This document shows, one piece after another, positions 25,915 through 35,412 of a DNA stretch of 64,000 nucleotides; position 1 is the first letter of the stretch, and each line of letters opens with the position of its first letter. The DNA is taken from assembly GCF_001581005.1 (NCBI RefSeq), contig NZ_LHZV01000064.1:1-64000 (forward strand), given 5' to 3'. The notes below the pieces were generated by a model. It did not search any database and was not told the origin of the DNA. It saw only the letters and a list, made by a program, of their open reading frames with translations. Source of the stretch: Acetobacter orleanensis (GTDB lineage Bacteria > Pseudomonadota > Alphaproteobacteria > Acetobacterales > Acetobacteraceae). Made by a program: the position numbers and the translations under genes.

Positions 25915-26286
25915 ATGCACGCCATCACCTACGCCACGCGCGTTCTGGCGTTCTGTCTGCTCTCGGTCCTGCCTGTGCAGGGCTGGGGTGCAGAACAGAC
26001 GGAGGGCGGCACCACTGCCCAACAGCAGGTGGCTCAGGGTATTGCCTTATACAAACAGCGTTGCGGGGTCTGTCATGATGTTCCCTCCCGCAGTCTGGAT
26101 GATGCCCCACGCCTCGCAGGACGTGCCTTCGCGCATAAATGGCTGACACGACCCGAGGCGTTGTTCCTGAAAATCCGCTACGCGATGCCGCAAGACAATC
26201 CCGGCACCTTGAGTGATGAGAACGCCAAAGCGCTGGTCGCGGCCTTATCCAGCGGCCAGATTAGCGGGAAGGCTCCTGTAAAATAA
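25915..26286 (+). CDS. Small periplasmic c-type cytochrome
   Basis: The 123-residue protein has a signal peptide ending near WGAEQ and one haem-binding motif, CGVCH. The downstream YAMPQDNPG methionine probably gives the second axial ligand. It would carry electrons in the periplasm. It starts 18 bases after the phosphoesterase stop with a good AGGGGAGCGAGG ribosome binding site, so the two look like an operon, though a functional link is not obvious. Confidence 0.85.
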   Translation: MHAITYATRVLAFCLLSVLPVQGWGAEQTEGGTTAQQQVAQGIALYKQRCGVCHDVPSRSLDDAPRLAGRAFAHKWLTRPEALFLKIRYAMPQDNPGTLSDENAKALVAALSSGQISGKAPVK

Positions 26287-26295
26287 CGTCAGACC

Positions 26296-27114
26296 TTACA
26301 GTGCTTGACGCGGTAGTGTCTGACGTGGGGGCTTGATAACCGGCCGGTCAGTTTTTTCCGGATACAGGCAGGGCTCGCTGGCTGCACACCGCCAGCATTC
26401 CGGCTTGCGGGCTTTGCACACGTAACGGCCTTGCAGGATCAGCCAGTGGTGAGAATCGCGGATCATCTCCTGAGGGATGCGGCGTTCAAGGGCTGCCTCT
26501 ACGGCTTCCACTGTCTTGCCTCTCCCCAGCCCCGTGCGGTTGGCAAGGCGGAATACGTGCGTATCCACCGGCACGGTTGGTTGATGAAAGGCCACATTCA
26601 GCACCACATTGGCTGTCTTGCGGCCTACCCCGGCCAGAGCTTCCAACTCTTCCCGCGTGCCGGGCACCGTTCCATTGTGGCGGTTCAGTAACTGGCGGGA
26701 GAGTTCCACCACATTTTTTGCCTTGTTGCGCCACAGGCCAATGGTGCGGATCAACTCACCCACCCCGTCCTCTCCCAAAGTCACCATGGCTGCTGGGTCG
26801 GGTGCTGCGGCAAACAGAGCCGGTGTGACGCGATTGACGGAGGCATCTGTTGCCTGCGCGGAGAGCACGACGGCAATCAGCAACGTAAAGGGCGTGCTGT
26901 AATGCAGTTCTGTTTCCGCATCTGGCCATGCGCGCTCTAGGTCAGTCAGAAACTGCCTGATTTCAGGCTGCGTCATGTCGCGCGGCGCTGTCGCCTTGCT
27001 CTCTGCTGCGGCAGACTTCTCGGGTGCTGCGGTTTTTGCGGTCTTGCGTTTAGCCGCAGGGGGTTTTGTAAGTTTTGTCTCTGCCTTGGCAGGGGAGCGT
27101 GTCGGTCTGGCCAT
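26296..27114 (-). CDS. nth: Endonuclease III
   Basis: The 272-residue enzyme removes oxidised pyrimidines and cuts the resulting abasic site. The core shows the helix-hairpin-helix with its catalytic lysine (LEALAGVGRKTANVVLNVAF), the catalytic aspartate in VPVDTHVFRLANRTGL, and the 4Fe-4S loop C-x6-C-x2-C-x5-C. The first 50 residues are a Lys/Ala-rich extension beyond the usual 210-residue enzyme. It converges with the cytochrome gene with only 9 bases between the stops. Confidence 0.94.
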   Translation of the reverse strand: MARPTRSPAKAETKLTKPPAAKRKTAKTAAPEKSAAAESKATAPRDMTQPEIRQFLTDLERAWPDAETELHYSTPFTLLIAVVLSAQATDASVNRVTPALFAAAPDPAAMVTLGEDGVGELIRTIGLWRNKAKNVVELSRQLLNRHNGTVPGTREELEALAGVGRKTANVVLNVAFHQPTVPVDTHVFRLANRTGLGRGKTVEAVEAALERRIPQEMIRDSHHWLILQGRYVCKARKPECWRCAASEPCLYPEKTDRPVIKPPRQTLPRQAL

Positions 27115-27290
27115 GCGAAAACTCTACTCCGCGGAGGGGTGCCGCGTCCATCTTCGGGCAGCGTGAGCCGGAAAATCGCACAGTCCACAGCAAAGCCGGA
27201 CTGTTTGCCAAAGACTGGCCCGCACGATACAGACAAGGACCGAGACCTCAGCCGGGGTCCGCCAGTTTTCCCTTTTTTCGGATTGTTCTG

Positions 27291-29084
27291 ATGAGTACCT
27301 CCTCTTCCGATGCGGGTCGTGCCGTGCGGGGGCCAAGCCTGTTTGTGGATGTCCTGAAGTTTGTCATGCGGCGCTGGATGGACTTTCCGCGCCCGCTGGC
27401 CGCAACGCTCATTGGCGTTCTATTCGCGACTGTGCTGGATGTGCTCATGCCCGTTCTGGCCGGGCGTCTGGTGTCCGATGTGGCGCAGCCTGCCGAGCAA
27501 TCCGGCCTGACGCGGGATGCGTTGTGGATGCTGGCGGGCATGGCGGCCTGCGGCGTAGGTAATGTGCTGGGCAAGCGCGCGGCGTATCTGGGCATTACGC
27601 ATCTCACCACGCAGGTCATGCAGAAAATTATCGGGCAGGCCTTTGCGCATGTGCAAAAACTGTCCACGGACTGGCATGCCAATACGTTTGCAGGCTCTAC
27701 CGTGCGGCGGCTGACACGCGGCATGTGGGCCGTGGATATGCTGGATGACACCTTATTGCTGATGCTCATCCCGGAAGCCTGCCTGCTGGTGCTCACGACG
27801 CTAGTGCTGGCATGGCACTGGCTGTTTATGGGCTTGCTGCTGGGTGTGTTGTCAGTGGTGTTTATTACCTGCTCCTGCTTGCTGACGCTGCGTTATGTCG
27901 CGCCGTCCTCCCGGCAGGCCAACCAGTGGGACAGCAAGATGGGGGCGGCGCTGGCGGATTCCATCACCTGCAATGCGGTCGTGAAGGCCTTTGGCGCGGA
28001 AGAGCGTGAAGAAGCGCGGCTGATGCAGGTGGTGTCTGAATGGAAAAAGCAGACCTGCCACACATGGACACGCGGTACCAACAGCGCCAGCATTCAGAAC
28101 CTGATGGTCACGGGGATGCGCGTCATTCTCTCCGGCGCTGCGGTGTGGCTATGGCTGGATGGTCAAGCCGGACCGGGTGATCTGGCCTATGTGCTGACCA
28201 TGACCTTTCTGGTGCAGGGCTACCTGCGCGACATTGGCCAGCAGGTTTCCGTGGTGCAGCGTTCCGTGAATGAAATGGAAGAACTGATTGAACTGTGGCG
28301 GACTGAACCCGGCGTGAAAGATCAGCCTGTGGTGCAGCCTTTTGCCATCCGCGCGGGGGAAATCCGGTTTGAACATGTCTCGTTCCAGTATCCCGGCCAG
28401 AACCGCCCTATTTTTACAGACCTCACCCTGACTATCGCACCCGGCAGTCGCGTTGGGCTGGTCGGGCCATCCGGCTCCGGTAAATCGACCTTTACCAAAC
28501 TCTTGCAGCGGCTTTACCCGCTGAATGGTGGCCGGATTGTCATTGATGGCACGGACATCGCCACCGTCAGCCAGTCCCGCCTGCGGTCGGAAATCGCCAT
28601 CGTGCAGCAGGAGCCGACCCTGTTCCATCGCAGTCTGGCAGACAATATTGCGTATGGTCGCCCGGAGGCCACGCAGGCGGATATTGAAGAAGCCGCCCGT
28701 CTGGCCAATGCGTCTGACTTCATTGCGCGTCTGCCTGATGGGTATCAGACGTTGGTGGGGGAACGGGGCGTGAAGCTCTCTGGCGGGGAACGCCAGCGCG
28801 TAGCTATCGCCCGCGCTTTTCTGGCGGATAATCCCGTTCTGGTGCTGGACGAGGCCACAGCCAGCCTTGATTCAGAATCCGAATCTCTGGTGCAGGACGC
28901 CATGCAACGGCTGATGGAAGGCCGCACGGTGATTGTCATTGCGCATCGTCTGGCCACGGTGGTTGATCTGGACCGTATTCTGGTGTTCGAGCACGGGCAG
29001 GTGGTGGAAGATGGCCCGCATGCCCAACTGGTGCAGAAACCGGATGGTCTGTATCGCAGGCTCTATAACCTCCAGTCTCTGTAG
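27291..29084 (+). CDS. ABC exporter, fused membrane and ATPase domains
   Basis: The 597-residue half-transporter has about six membrane helices in residues 25-310. The nucleotide-binding domain follows, with Walker A GPSGSGKST, signature LSGGERQRVAIARAF, Walker B VLVLDEATASLD and the switch histidine in VIAHRL. It should work as a homodimer exporting a lipid, peptide or drug; the substrate cannot be told. The start is ATG 27291. The frame is open 72 codons further upstream, but that part overlaps the divergent nth start and lacks protein character. Confidence 0.88.
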   Translation: MSTSSSDAGRAVRGPSLFVDVLKFVMRRWMDFPRPLAATLIGVLFATVLDVLMPVLAGRLVSDVAQPAEQSGLTRDALWMLAGMAACGVGNVLGKRAAYLGITHLTTQVMQKIIGQAFAHVQKLSTDWHANTFAGSTVRRLTRGMWAVDMLDDTLLLMLIPEACLLVLTTLVLAWHWLFMGLLLGVLSVVFITCSCLLTLRYVAPSSRQANQWDSKMGAALADSITCNAVVKAFGAEEREEARLMQVVSEWKKQTCHTWTRGTNSASIQNLMVTGMRVILSGAAVWLWLDGQAGPGDLAYVLTMTFLVQGYLRDIGQQVSVVQRSVNEMEELIELWRTEPGVKDQPVVQPFAIRAGEIRFEHVSFQYPGQNRPIFTDLTLTIAPGSRVGLVGPSGSGKSTFTKLLQRLYPLNGGRIVIDGTDIATVSQSRLRSEIAIVQQEPTLFHRSLADNIAYGRPEATQADIEEAARLANASDFIARLPDGYQTLVGERGVKLSGGERQRVAIARAFLADNPVLVLDEATASLDSESESLVQDAMQRLMEGRTVIVIAHRLATVVDLDRILVFEHGQVVEDGPHAQLVQKPDGLYRRLYNLQSL

Positions 29085-29387
29085 AAAATAAGGCGGTTTC
29101 AAAACGTCAGAGGTTCGGGCTGGCGAGGTGCTTTTGTGGCGGCACTGGTGTCTTTACGGCCACGAGGCTGTGGCATCGGGGCCAAAAGCCAAGCCTTTCA
29201 GGTGCTAAAAAGCACGCCGGACCCAATATAAAAACGATATCGAAACAATATCTTGCGGGTGTCTGAGCCAGAGCGGGGCGTCTCCTCTGCTCTGTTGCAG
29301 GATCACCACACATCCGTAACAATACGAAAAAAAACGCACCTTCCCTAATTGCGCATTTTTTGGAGTGTTATACATAAATAACACGAG
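29085..29387. other. Intergenic region upstream of the TonB receptor
   Basis: These 303 bases contain no convincing gene. The last 60 bases before the receptor start are AT-rich and probably hold its promoter. No clear Fur-box-like palindrome was found by eye. Confidence 0.4.
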
Positions 29388-32084
29388 ATGTCTGCTTGTC
29401 AGGTATGGGTTGAGGAGCGTTCTGCTGTGCGCAAAAATTTTCCGTCCGATAGTCTTGTTCTTCAGGTCCATTCAGCGCAGGGACGCTCACTGGTTGGCAG
29501 TCGCGGCTTTTCCTTTGCATTGCTGGCAGCCACTCTGCTGTCCGGCGTTGCCGGAGGGCAGGCGCTTGCTGCGGAGGCACAGCATTCCGGTAAAGCCGTA
29601 AAACATACGGCCCGTGCTGTGGTGCCCCATAAGGCTGCCGGGCAGGCTGCGGCGCCTCCAGCCTCTGGCACGGTTTCTGTCGGGGCTGCTCATGGGTCCG
29701 CTTCCTCCTCACCGGCCACGCGTTCTGCCAATCTGCGCACCGTGCGTGGTGCAGTCGTCGCTCCCGGGCCCGTTGCGGCGGAAGGCGAAGAATCTGTGGT
29801 TGTAACCGGCACGCGTGAGGCCGGTGGCCGTAAGGCGCGGGAAAGTCTTTCTCCTATTGATGTTGTGTCCGCCAAACAGCTCAGCCAGACCGGGCAGCCC
29901 AATCTGCGCGAGGCTCTGGCCCAGCTTTTGCCATCCCTCACTATGCCGACCGGCGGGTTTGATAGCGGCGCGCTGACGGATTCCATCAGCCTGCGTGGCC
30001 TGAACCCGAATGAAACGCTGGTGCTGGTGGACGGGAAACGTCGCCACACCACAGCCAATATCTATGCTGACCCCGGCCCCCAGCAGGGCTCTACTGCTGT
30101 GGATATCGATATGATCCCCATGGCGGCCATTGACCATGTGGAAGTGCTGCGCGACGGGGCCTCCGCCCAGTACGGGTCAGACGCCGTGGCGGGTGTGGTG
30201 AACATTATCCTCAAAAAGCAGGATCATGGCTTTCATGCGGAATCCATCTCCGGCATCACCGCCGCCAAGGATGGTTTCCAGCAAGGCGTGTATCTGGATG
30301 GCGGCGCGAAGCTGGGCGACCGTGGCTTTGTGCATGTCAGTGGTGATTTTTATCACACGGATCATACCTTCCGCAGCGCGCCGGACGCTCGAACCGGCCA
30401 GAAGAACAACTATGTTCTGGGCCAGCCGGAACAGACGCGGGAAAGCGTTGCGATCAATGCCGGATATGACCTGACGAACAGCATCCAGCTTTACGCAACC
30501 GGGACTTATGCCCATCGCCATGCGGAATCTTTCCAGAATTTTCGTCTGGGCAGCTCTCTTGCAAAATATCCCGGTTATGCCGCCATTTATCCGTGGGGCT
30601 ATTCCCCCGTGGAAACCAACGAAGAAAACGATTTTGGCATAACTGTTGGCGTTAAAGGGAAACTTATTGGCTGGAACTGGGATCTTTCCACAGTTTACGG
30701 GCGGGATTTTGACAGTATCGGGCTGAACAATTCTGCTAACCTCTCTCTTGAGAAAGATACCGGCCGCACTCCCACGCATTTTGATGTGCAGGGCTTTAAC
30801 AACTCCCAGTGGAGCAACAATTTCGACCTGTCCCGCAAGTTCAAACTCTCGGGCTGGCCACATGCCATCAACGTCGCGGGTGGAGCGTCCTACCGGTATG
30901 AAAGCTATTCCATCGGCACCGGCAGCGCGGACTCCCTCTATGGCGGCGGGTCCGATGCTATGGCGGGCACCAACGCGGGCAACGCGGGCAATTTCAGTCG
31001 TGATGTTGTGGCCGGGTATGTGGATGTTTCCACAAATCTGACACGCCACTGGCAGCTGGATCTGGCTGGCCGCTACGAGCATTATACGGATGTAGGGGAT
31101 ACGGAAACCGGCAAGGTCTCCACGCGCTATGAGGTCTCCCCGCGTCTTGCCTTCCGCGCTACCATTTCCAGCGGTTTCCATGCGCCGACACTGGCGCAGG
31201 AGCATTACAGCGCGCTGGCTATTTCTCCCACGGCGGCGCGTGGCCTGATTGCCGTCAACTCACCCGGTGCGCTGGCCAATGGCGCGTCTCCCCTCAAGTC
31301 GGAACGCTCAACCAACGCCAGCGGCGGTATCGTCATGGAGCCGTTCCACAAACTGCATGTGACTGTTGATGTGTATCAGATCAACCTACGGGATCAGATC
31401 ATGCCGGGCGGGCAGGTGTATGGTGATCAGGCGCGTAGTGCCCTTCAAATGAACGGCTTTAGCCTGCCGGATGGTTCGGGGGCATGGGCTCCGGCCTCTC
31501 TCTCTACCCACTGGTTTGCCAACGTCGCCAGTACCCGCACGCAGGGGCTGGATCTGACAGCCACTTACCCGACCCAGTTGGGTGACATTGGGCGTATTGA
31601 CTGGGATGTGGCGATTAACCTCAACCGGACCCGCCTCTCGCATCAGGGGACGGACGCGCAGGGGAATCCGTTGATGAATGCGCAGAGCGTTGCGTATCTC
31701 ACCACAGCGTATCCCCGGAGCAAGATGATTTTTGGCGGACGCTTTACAAGTGGCAAATGGACCGTAGGCGTGCATGAAATCCGGTACGGCCAGACCACCT
31801 CTCAATTGACCTATTACGGCGGTGCAGGGAACACCAACTCTCTGTCCAGCACACAGTTCAGAGAATTCCATAATACGCCAAAATTTATCACTAATCTGGA
31901 AGTTACCTATCGCGTGCATCCAAGACTGGCGCTGACACTCGGTGGGAACAACATGTTTGACGCACGCCCCAGCCGCGTGCCGGACAACAACCGTTACCTC
32001 GGTGCGCCGCAATATTACATGAGCACGTCCCAACTCGGGATGAATGGCGGATTTTACTACCTGCGGGGCGATGTCAATTTCTGA
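29388..32084 (+). CDS. TonB-dependent outer-membrane receptor
   Basis: The 898-residue protein imports a large substrate, such as an iron chelate or carbohydrate, across the outer membrane using TonB energy. A long signal-bearing N-terminus precedes an Ala-rich linker. A TonB-box-like ESVVVTGTREAG and the plug domain follow (SLRGLNPNETLVLVDGKRRH, then VEVLRDGASAQYGSDAVAGVVNIILKK). The rest is the 22-strand barrel, ending in the conserved aromatic YLRGDVNF. The substrate is unknown; no transporter genes adjoin it. GTG 29427 is an alternative start nearer the signal peptide. Confidence 0.9.
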   Translation: MSACQVWVEERSAVRKNFPSDSLVLQVHSAQGRSLVGSRGFSFALLAATLLSGVAGGQALAAEAQHSGKAVKHTARAVVPHKAAGQAAAPPASGTVSVGAAHGSASSSPATRSANLRTVRGAVVAPGPVAAEGEESVVVTGTREAGGRKARESLSPIDVVSAKQLSQTGQPNLREALAQLLPSLTMPTGGFDSGALTDSISLRGLNPNETLVLVDGKRRHTTANIYADPGPQQGSTAVDIDMIPMAAIDHVEVLRDGASAQYGSDAVAGVVNIILKKQDHGFHAESISGITAAKDGFQQGVYLDGGAKLGDRGFVHVSGDFYHTDHTFRSAPDARTGQKNNYVLGQPEQTRESVAINAGYDLTNSIQLYATGTYAHRHAESFQNFRLGSSLAKYPGYAAIYPWGYSPVETNEENDFGITVGVKGKLIGWNWDLSTVYGRDFDSIGLNNSANLSLEKDTGRTPTHFDVQGFNNSQWSNNFDLSRKFKLSGWPHAINVAGGASYRYESYSIGTGSADSLYGGGSDAMAGTNAGNAGNFSRDVVAGYVDVSTNLTRHWQLDLAGRYEHYTDVGDTETGKVSTRYEVSPRLAFRATISSGFHAPTLAQEHYSALAISPTAARGLIAVNSPGALANGASPLKSERSTNASGGIVMEPFHKLHVTVDVYQINLRDQIMPGGQVYGDQARSALQMNGFSLPDGSGAWAPASLSTHWFANVASTRTQGLDLTATYPTQLGDIGRIDWDVAINLNRTRLSHQGTDAQGNPLMNAQSVAYLTTAYPRSKMIFGGRFTSGKWTVGVHEIRYGQTTSQLTYYGGAGNTNSLSSTQFREFHNTPKFITNLEVTYRVHPRLALTLGGNNMFDARPSRVPDNNRYLGAPQYYMSTSQLGMNGGFYYLRGDVNF

Positions 32085-32215
32085 TCGTGGTGTGTGTAAA
32101 GGCTTAAGAAACACCCCGGTTAAATCAGACACTATCCGGGCTCTGCTGCGGATATGTGTCTGAAGACCGTGCGCCGAATGGTCTGACGACGTTTCAGGTT
32201 GCAGTCATAAAAAAC

Positions 32216-32251
32216 GCCTGTGTGCTTTGGAAAAATCCTCTGCACACAGGC
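32216..32251. terminator. Bidirectional terminator between converging genes
   Basis: GCCTGTGTGC (32216-32225) pairs perfectly with GCACACAGGC (32242-32251). A-rich sequence precedes it and ATTTTTTAT follows, so it can end both the receptor transcript and the converging dihydroxyacetone kinase transcript. Confidence 0.85.
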
Positions 32252-32286
32252 ATTTTTTATGATGATTCTGAAGAGGGTAAAAACGG

Positions 32287-33933
32287 TCAGTCCCTGCTGG
32301 CAAGGGCTTCAAACAGGCGGGCAATGGCTTCCGCGCCGGGGTCGGGCACGTTGGCCAGTTTTGCATCCGGCACATAGGAGGCGCGGCCCGCGTTGGCGTG
32401 TGTCATGCGCCCGGTGGCGTCAGCGCCTGCACGCGCAGCCTGAGCCGCCTCCGCCAGTGTGCCACGAGCAGCTAGAACCGTAAAAGCCGGGTGCAGGGCA
32501 TCAATCATGGTGCGGTCACCGGGTTTGGCTCCTCCATGCTGCTGCATGGTGGTCAGGCCCTCCAGCAGAGCGGCGCTCCACGAACCTGTGCTGCGTCCGG
32601 CGGCGGAGAACATGATGGAGAGCAGCACACCGCTGGACCCACCCGCATGGCGGGCCAGAACGGCGCCAAAGGTGGCGAACAACTCCTGCGGGTTGGCCAG
32701 CGGCAGGCGGTCAACAGTTTTCAGAATTTCCTGAGCCCCTTCTGCAAAGGTTGACCCGGCATCTCCATCCCCAATCTGGGCATCCAGAGCGTTCAGGGCG
32801 TCCGCGTTGCTGATCAGGGTCTGAGCGGCGTGCCGGATCATCGCCTCAACCTCGGGTGCGCTGGAAGGCGGGAAGCGGAAGGTTTCCGGCAGGGCGGGCA
32901 GCGGGCGCACGGTGGGGGGCGCAAAGGGGGCTGCTCCCGGCCATGCAGCGGGTTCCACCGGCGCGTTCAGGGCAGCGCGGATCTCCTCGGTCAGCGGGAT
33001 GGCGGTCAGGGAGAAGCCGTTCATGTCCAGCGCTGTCATCATCGGGGCTGGGCCGATGATCAGGTCCGTCATACCAGCCAGATCGGTTTTGGCAAATGCG
33101 TTGAGCAGCAGTGTCATTTCAAGAGGCGGCACGCTGCCGAGCATGTTGAGCAGAATCCCGTAGCGTTCATGCTTGCCAGAGGCGTTTTTGGCCGGGAGCG
33201 CCCGTGCCAGCGTGTCCGCTGCGAGTGCCATCAGGTCGTCCGCCTTTGCCAGCGCAATCTGCTGTGCGCCCGGTTCCCCGTGAATCCCAAGGCCCAGTTC
33301 GGCCTGTTCCGCTGTCAGGCGGGTTGCGTGGGCGGGGTCATAGGCGTTGCAGTCTGTCAGCGAGAGGCCGATGGAGGAAATTTGCGCGGCCGCAGCGCGG
33401 GCGCGTTCCGCAACACGAGCCAGAGGTTCACCCTGACTGGCGACATACCCGGCAACTTTATGCACGAGAAGCGTGCCCGCCAGACCGCGAGCAAAGCGGT
33501 TATCGGGCAGGGCAATATCATCCCCCACCACAACGGTTTCCACCTGATAGCCCATGCTGCGGGCCTGTTCGGCCGCTAGAGCAAAATTTAGACGGTCGCC
33601 CGTATAACTTTTAATCACCAGAAGGCAGCCGGCCTCGCCGGTTACGGCCAGAATACCTGCCAGAATGGCGTCCACACTGGGGGAGGCAAAAAGGGAGCCG
33701 GAAACGGCGGCATCCAGCATACCTGCGCCAACAAACCCGGCGTGCGTGGGTTCATGCCCAGCCCCACCGCCGGAAATAAGAGCGACATGCTCAGGATTAC
33801 GGTCTTTTCGCAGCACAACGCGAATATCAGGGTATCCATCCAACCGACACAGATGCTGCCCCATGGAAGAGCGCAGCAGGCCATCCAGAGAGTCCGTGAC
33901 AAGGGTTTCGCGAGTGTTGAAAAAACGCTTCAT
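32287..33933 (-). CDS. Dihydroxyacetone kinase, single-chain DhaK-DhaL
   Basis: The 548-residue ATP-dependent kinase phosphorylates dihydroxyacetone to DHAP, feeding glycerol-derived carbon into central metabolism. The N-terminal DhaK domain (1-330) has ISGGGAGHEPTHAGFVG, SYTGDRLNF and the substrate-binding His218 in GIHGEPG. The C-terminal DhaL domain (355-548) has the ADP/Mg site IGDGDAGSTF. This is the ATP-type enzyme of acetic acid bacteria and yeast, not the PTS-linked three-protein form. It stands alone on the minus strand. Confidence 0.93.
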   Translation of the reverse strand: MKRFFNTRETLVTDSLDGLLRSSMGQHLCRLDGYPDIRVVLRKDRNPEHVALISGGGAGHEPTHAGFVGAGMLDAAVSGSLFASPSVDAILAGILAVTGEAGCLLVIKSYTGDRLNFALAAEQARSMGYQVETVVVGDDIALPDNRFARGLAGTLLVHKVAGYVASQGEPLARVAERARAAAAQISSIGLSLTDCNAYDPAHATRLTAEQAELGLGIHGEPGAQQIALAKADDLMALAADTLARALPAKNASGKHERYGILLNMLGSVPPLEMTLLLNAFAKTDLAGMTDLIIGPAPMMTALDMNGFSLTAIPLTEEIRAALNAPVEPAAWPGAAPFAPPTVRPLPALPETFRFPPSSAPEVEAMIRHAAQTLISNADALNALDAQIGDGDAGSTFAEGAQEILKTVDRLPLANPQELFATFGAVLARHAGGSSGVLLSIMFSAAGRSTGSWSAALLEGLTTMQQHGGAKPGDRTMIDALHPAFTVLAARGTLAEAAQAARAGADATGRMTHANAGRASYVPDAKLANVPDPGAEAIARLFEALASRD

Positions 33934-34406
33934 TAACTGTCTAGTCCTGTCATTGCGCTGAAAAGCTGATGTTATGCCAAATAATCATCAGCATAGGGTT
34001 AGCATGTTCCGGCTCAAAGAGCGCGCGTGTTCAATGATACATGCCTATTTTTATCTATCTGAACCAGCGCGATACGTAAGAGTCTATTGGGAAATTTTTT
34101 CTGATATGAGTCAAGCTCTGGATAGGGGCGCTAGGGCATCAAGACGCCTGATGTAAAAGCAAGAGATTGTGATACTGGAAAAAGGTCATCGGACGCACGC
34201 GCCAGAGTGCCGCTCAGATGGACGGGCCCCCAGATTGTCAACCTGACCCCGGCAGCGTCCAAAAAATCTAAGAGCGTCATCCTCCACGTGCCGGTTATTC
34301 CATGCAAACCGCAAGATCCGGTCGGGCACGCTCAAACCATAAACGACTATCAAGAAATCAAATATAGTCGGTCGCCCATGAGAGTGGCAAAACAGGCTTA
34401 AACACC
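33934..34406. other. Intergenic region between two minus-strand genes
   Basis: These 473 bases hold the promoter of the kinase gene and probably the end of the LysR transcript. Frames of 60-83 codons on both strands lack ribosome binding sites and were not called. The part at 34190-34330 is GC-rich and could be a gene remnant, but no family was recognised. Confidence 0.35.
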
Positions 34407-35288
34407 TTATGCCATATGTATAACATTCTGTAGCCATTCTAGTAAAAGATGCACATTCTCATTCTTCACCTTCTCTTCTCGATAAACAATGTAATACCCG
34501 TATTCGGGGATGGCTTTAATAGGGGTGATGGGAACCAACTGTGAACTATGATCGAAGCGAGCGAGCAACGAGGCACGGACCAAGGTTACTCCCCGTCCTT
34601 CCTGAGCAGCCTGATACATCATAGAAAAATCACCAAAATATGGACCATCTATAGGCTCTGGCCATGATAAACCTGCGGCTACAAACCATGGTTTCCATGG
34701 CTCCAATGGACTTCTTAGTATGGTGCATCGGGCTAAGTCTTCTGCCGTGGAAAGATTATACGAGGTTATGAAATCTAGTGTTGCAGCAGGAAAAATATCT
34801 GATTTCGTAATCATAATGCTCTTCATGCCGGGATAATTCCCAGTTCCAAAGCGGATATAAATATCTGCCTCTTCTGCCGTGATATCCAGTCCAGAAGAGC
34901 TGAATTCAATGCTAATCTGAACTTCAGGGTGTTTCTGAGTGAAATGCTGTATTTCGGGCCATAAAACGAGACGAGCAAAAGAGGGTGGTGTGCTGATTGT
35001 CACATTAGTTTCGGGTGTCTGCGTCAAAAGAGGAAGTTTTACTTCCTCTAGGGCTGCAAGAGCGCGGCGTACAGCAGGAATATAAGCCTCCCCTGCCGAA
35101 GTAAGGACGAGTGACCGAGCATGCCTGTGAAAGAGAGGAAAGCCGGTCAGTTCTTCCAGAAGCCCGATACGATGACTGACGGCGCTTCGTGTCAGAAGTA
35201 ATTCTTCTGCCGCTTTACTGAACGATTTATGCCTGACGGCACTTTCAAATGCGTAAAGTGTATGGAGCGGGGGAAGGCGGCGTTGCAT
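34407..35288 (-). CDS. LysR-family regulator (GcvA-like)
   Basis: The 293-residue protein has the N-terminal winged helix (LHTLYAFESAVRHKSFSKAAEELLLTRSAVSHRIGLLE) and a periplasmic-binding-like effector domain from about 90. The RxxPPLHTLYAFE opening and the GVTLVRASL segment near the C-terminus resemble the GcvA subgroup. It is divergent from the sugar-acid dehydratase gene with 124 bases between the starts, so it probably controls that gene in response to a sugar acid. That link is inferred from position only. Confidence 0.87.
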   Translation of the reverse strand: MQRRLPPLHTLYAFESAVRHKSFSKAAEELLLTRSAVSHRIGLLEELTGFPLFHRHARSLVLTSAGEAYIPAVRRALAALEEVKLPLLTQTPETNVTISTPPSFARLVLWPEIQHFTQKHPEVQISIEFSSSGLDITAEEADIYIRFGTGNYPGMKSIMITKSDIFPAATLDFITSYNLSTAEDLARCTILRSPLEPWKPWFVAAGLSWPEPIDGPYFGDFSMMYQAAQEGRGVTLVRASLLARFDHSSQLVPITPIKAIPEYGYYIVYREEKVKNENVHLLLEWLQNVIHMA

Positions 35289-35412
35289 CGGAGGCGTTTA
35301 CCTTCGGTCTATGGGTGAAAAAACTTTGACAGATAGGTGCAACGATTTCAACCCAATGAATTTTAAATTGCTCTTATAAATCAAGAAAGAAATTTAAAAA
35401 GGTGTGAGAAAA

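Noticed and set aside
30177-31205. 342-codon open frame antisense to the TonB receptor
   Set aside because: The sense frame shows a continuous plug and barrel; the antisense product has no domain.
34186-34437. 83-codon minus-strand frame upstream of the kinase
   Set aside because: Considered as a transposase remnant, but no motif supports it and it overlaps the end of the LysR gene.
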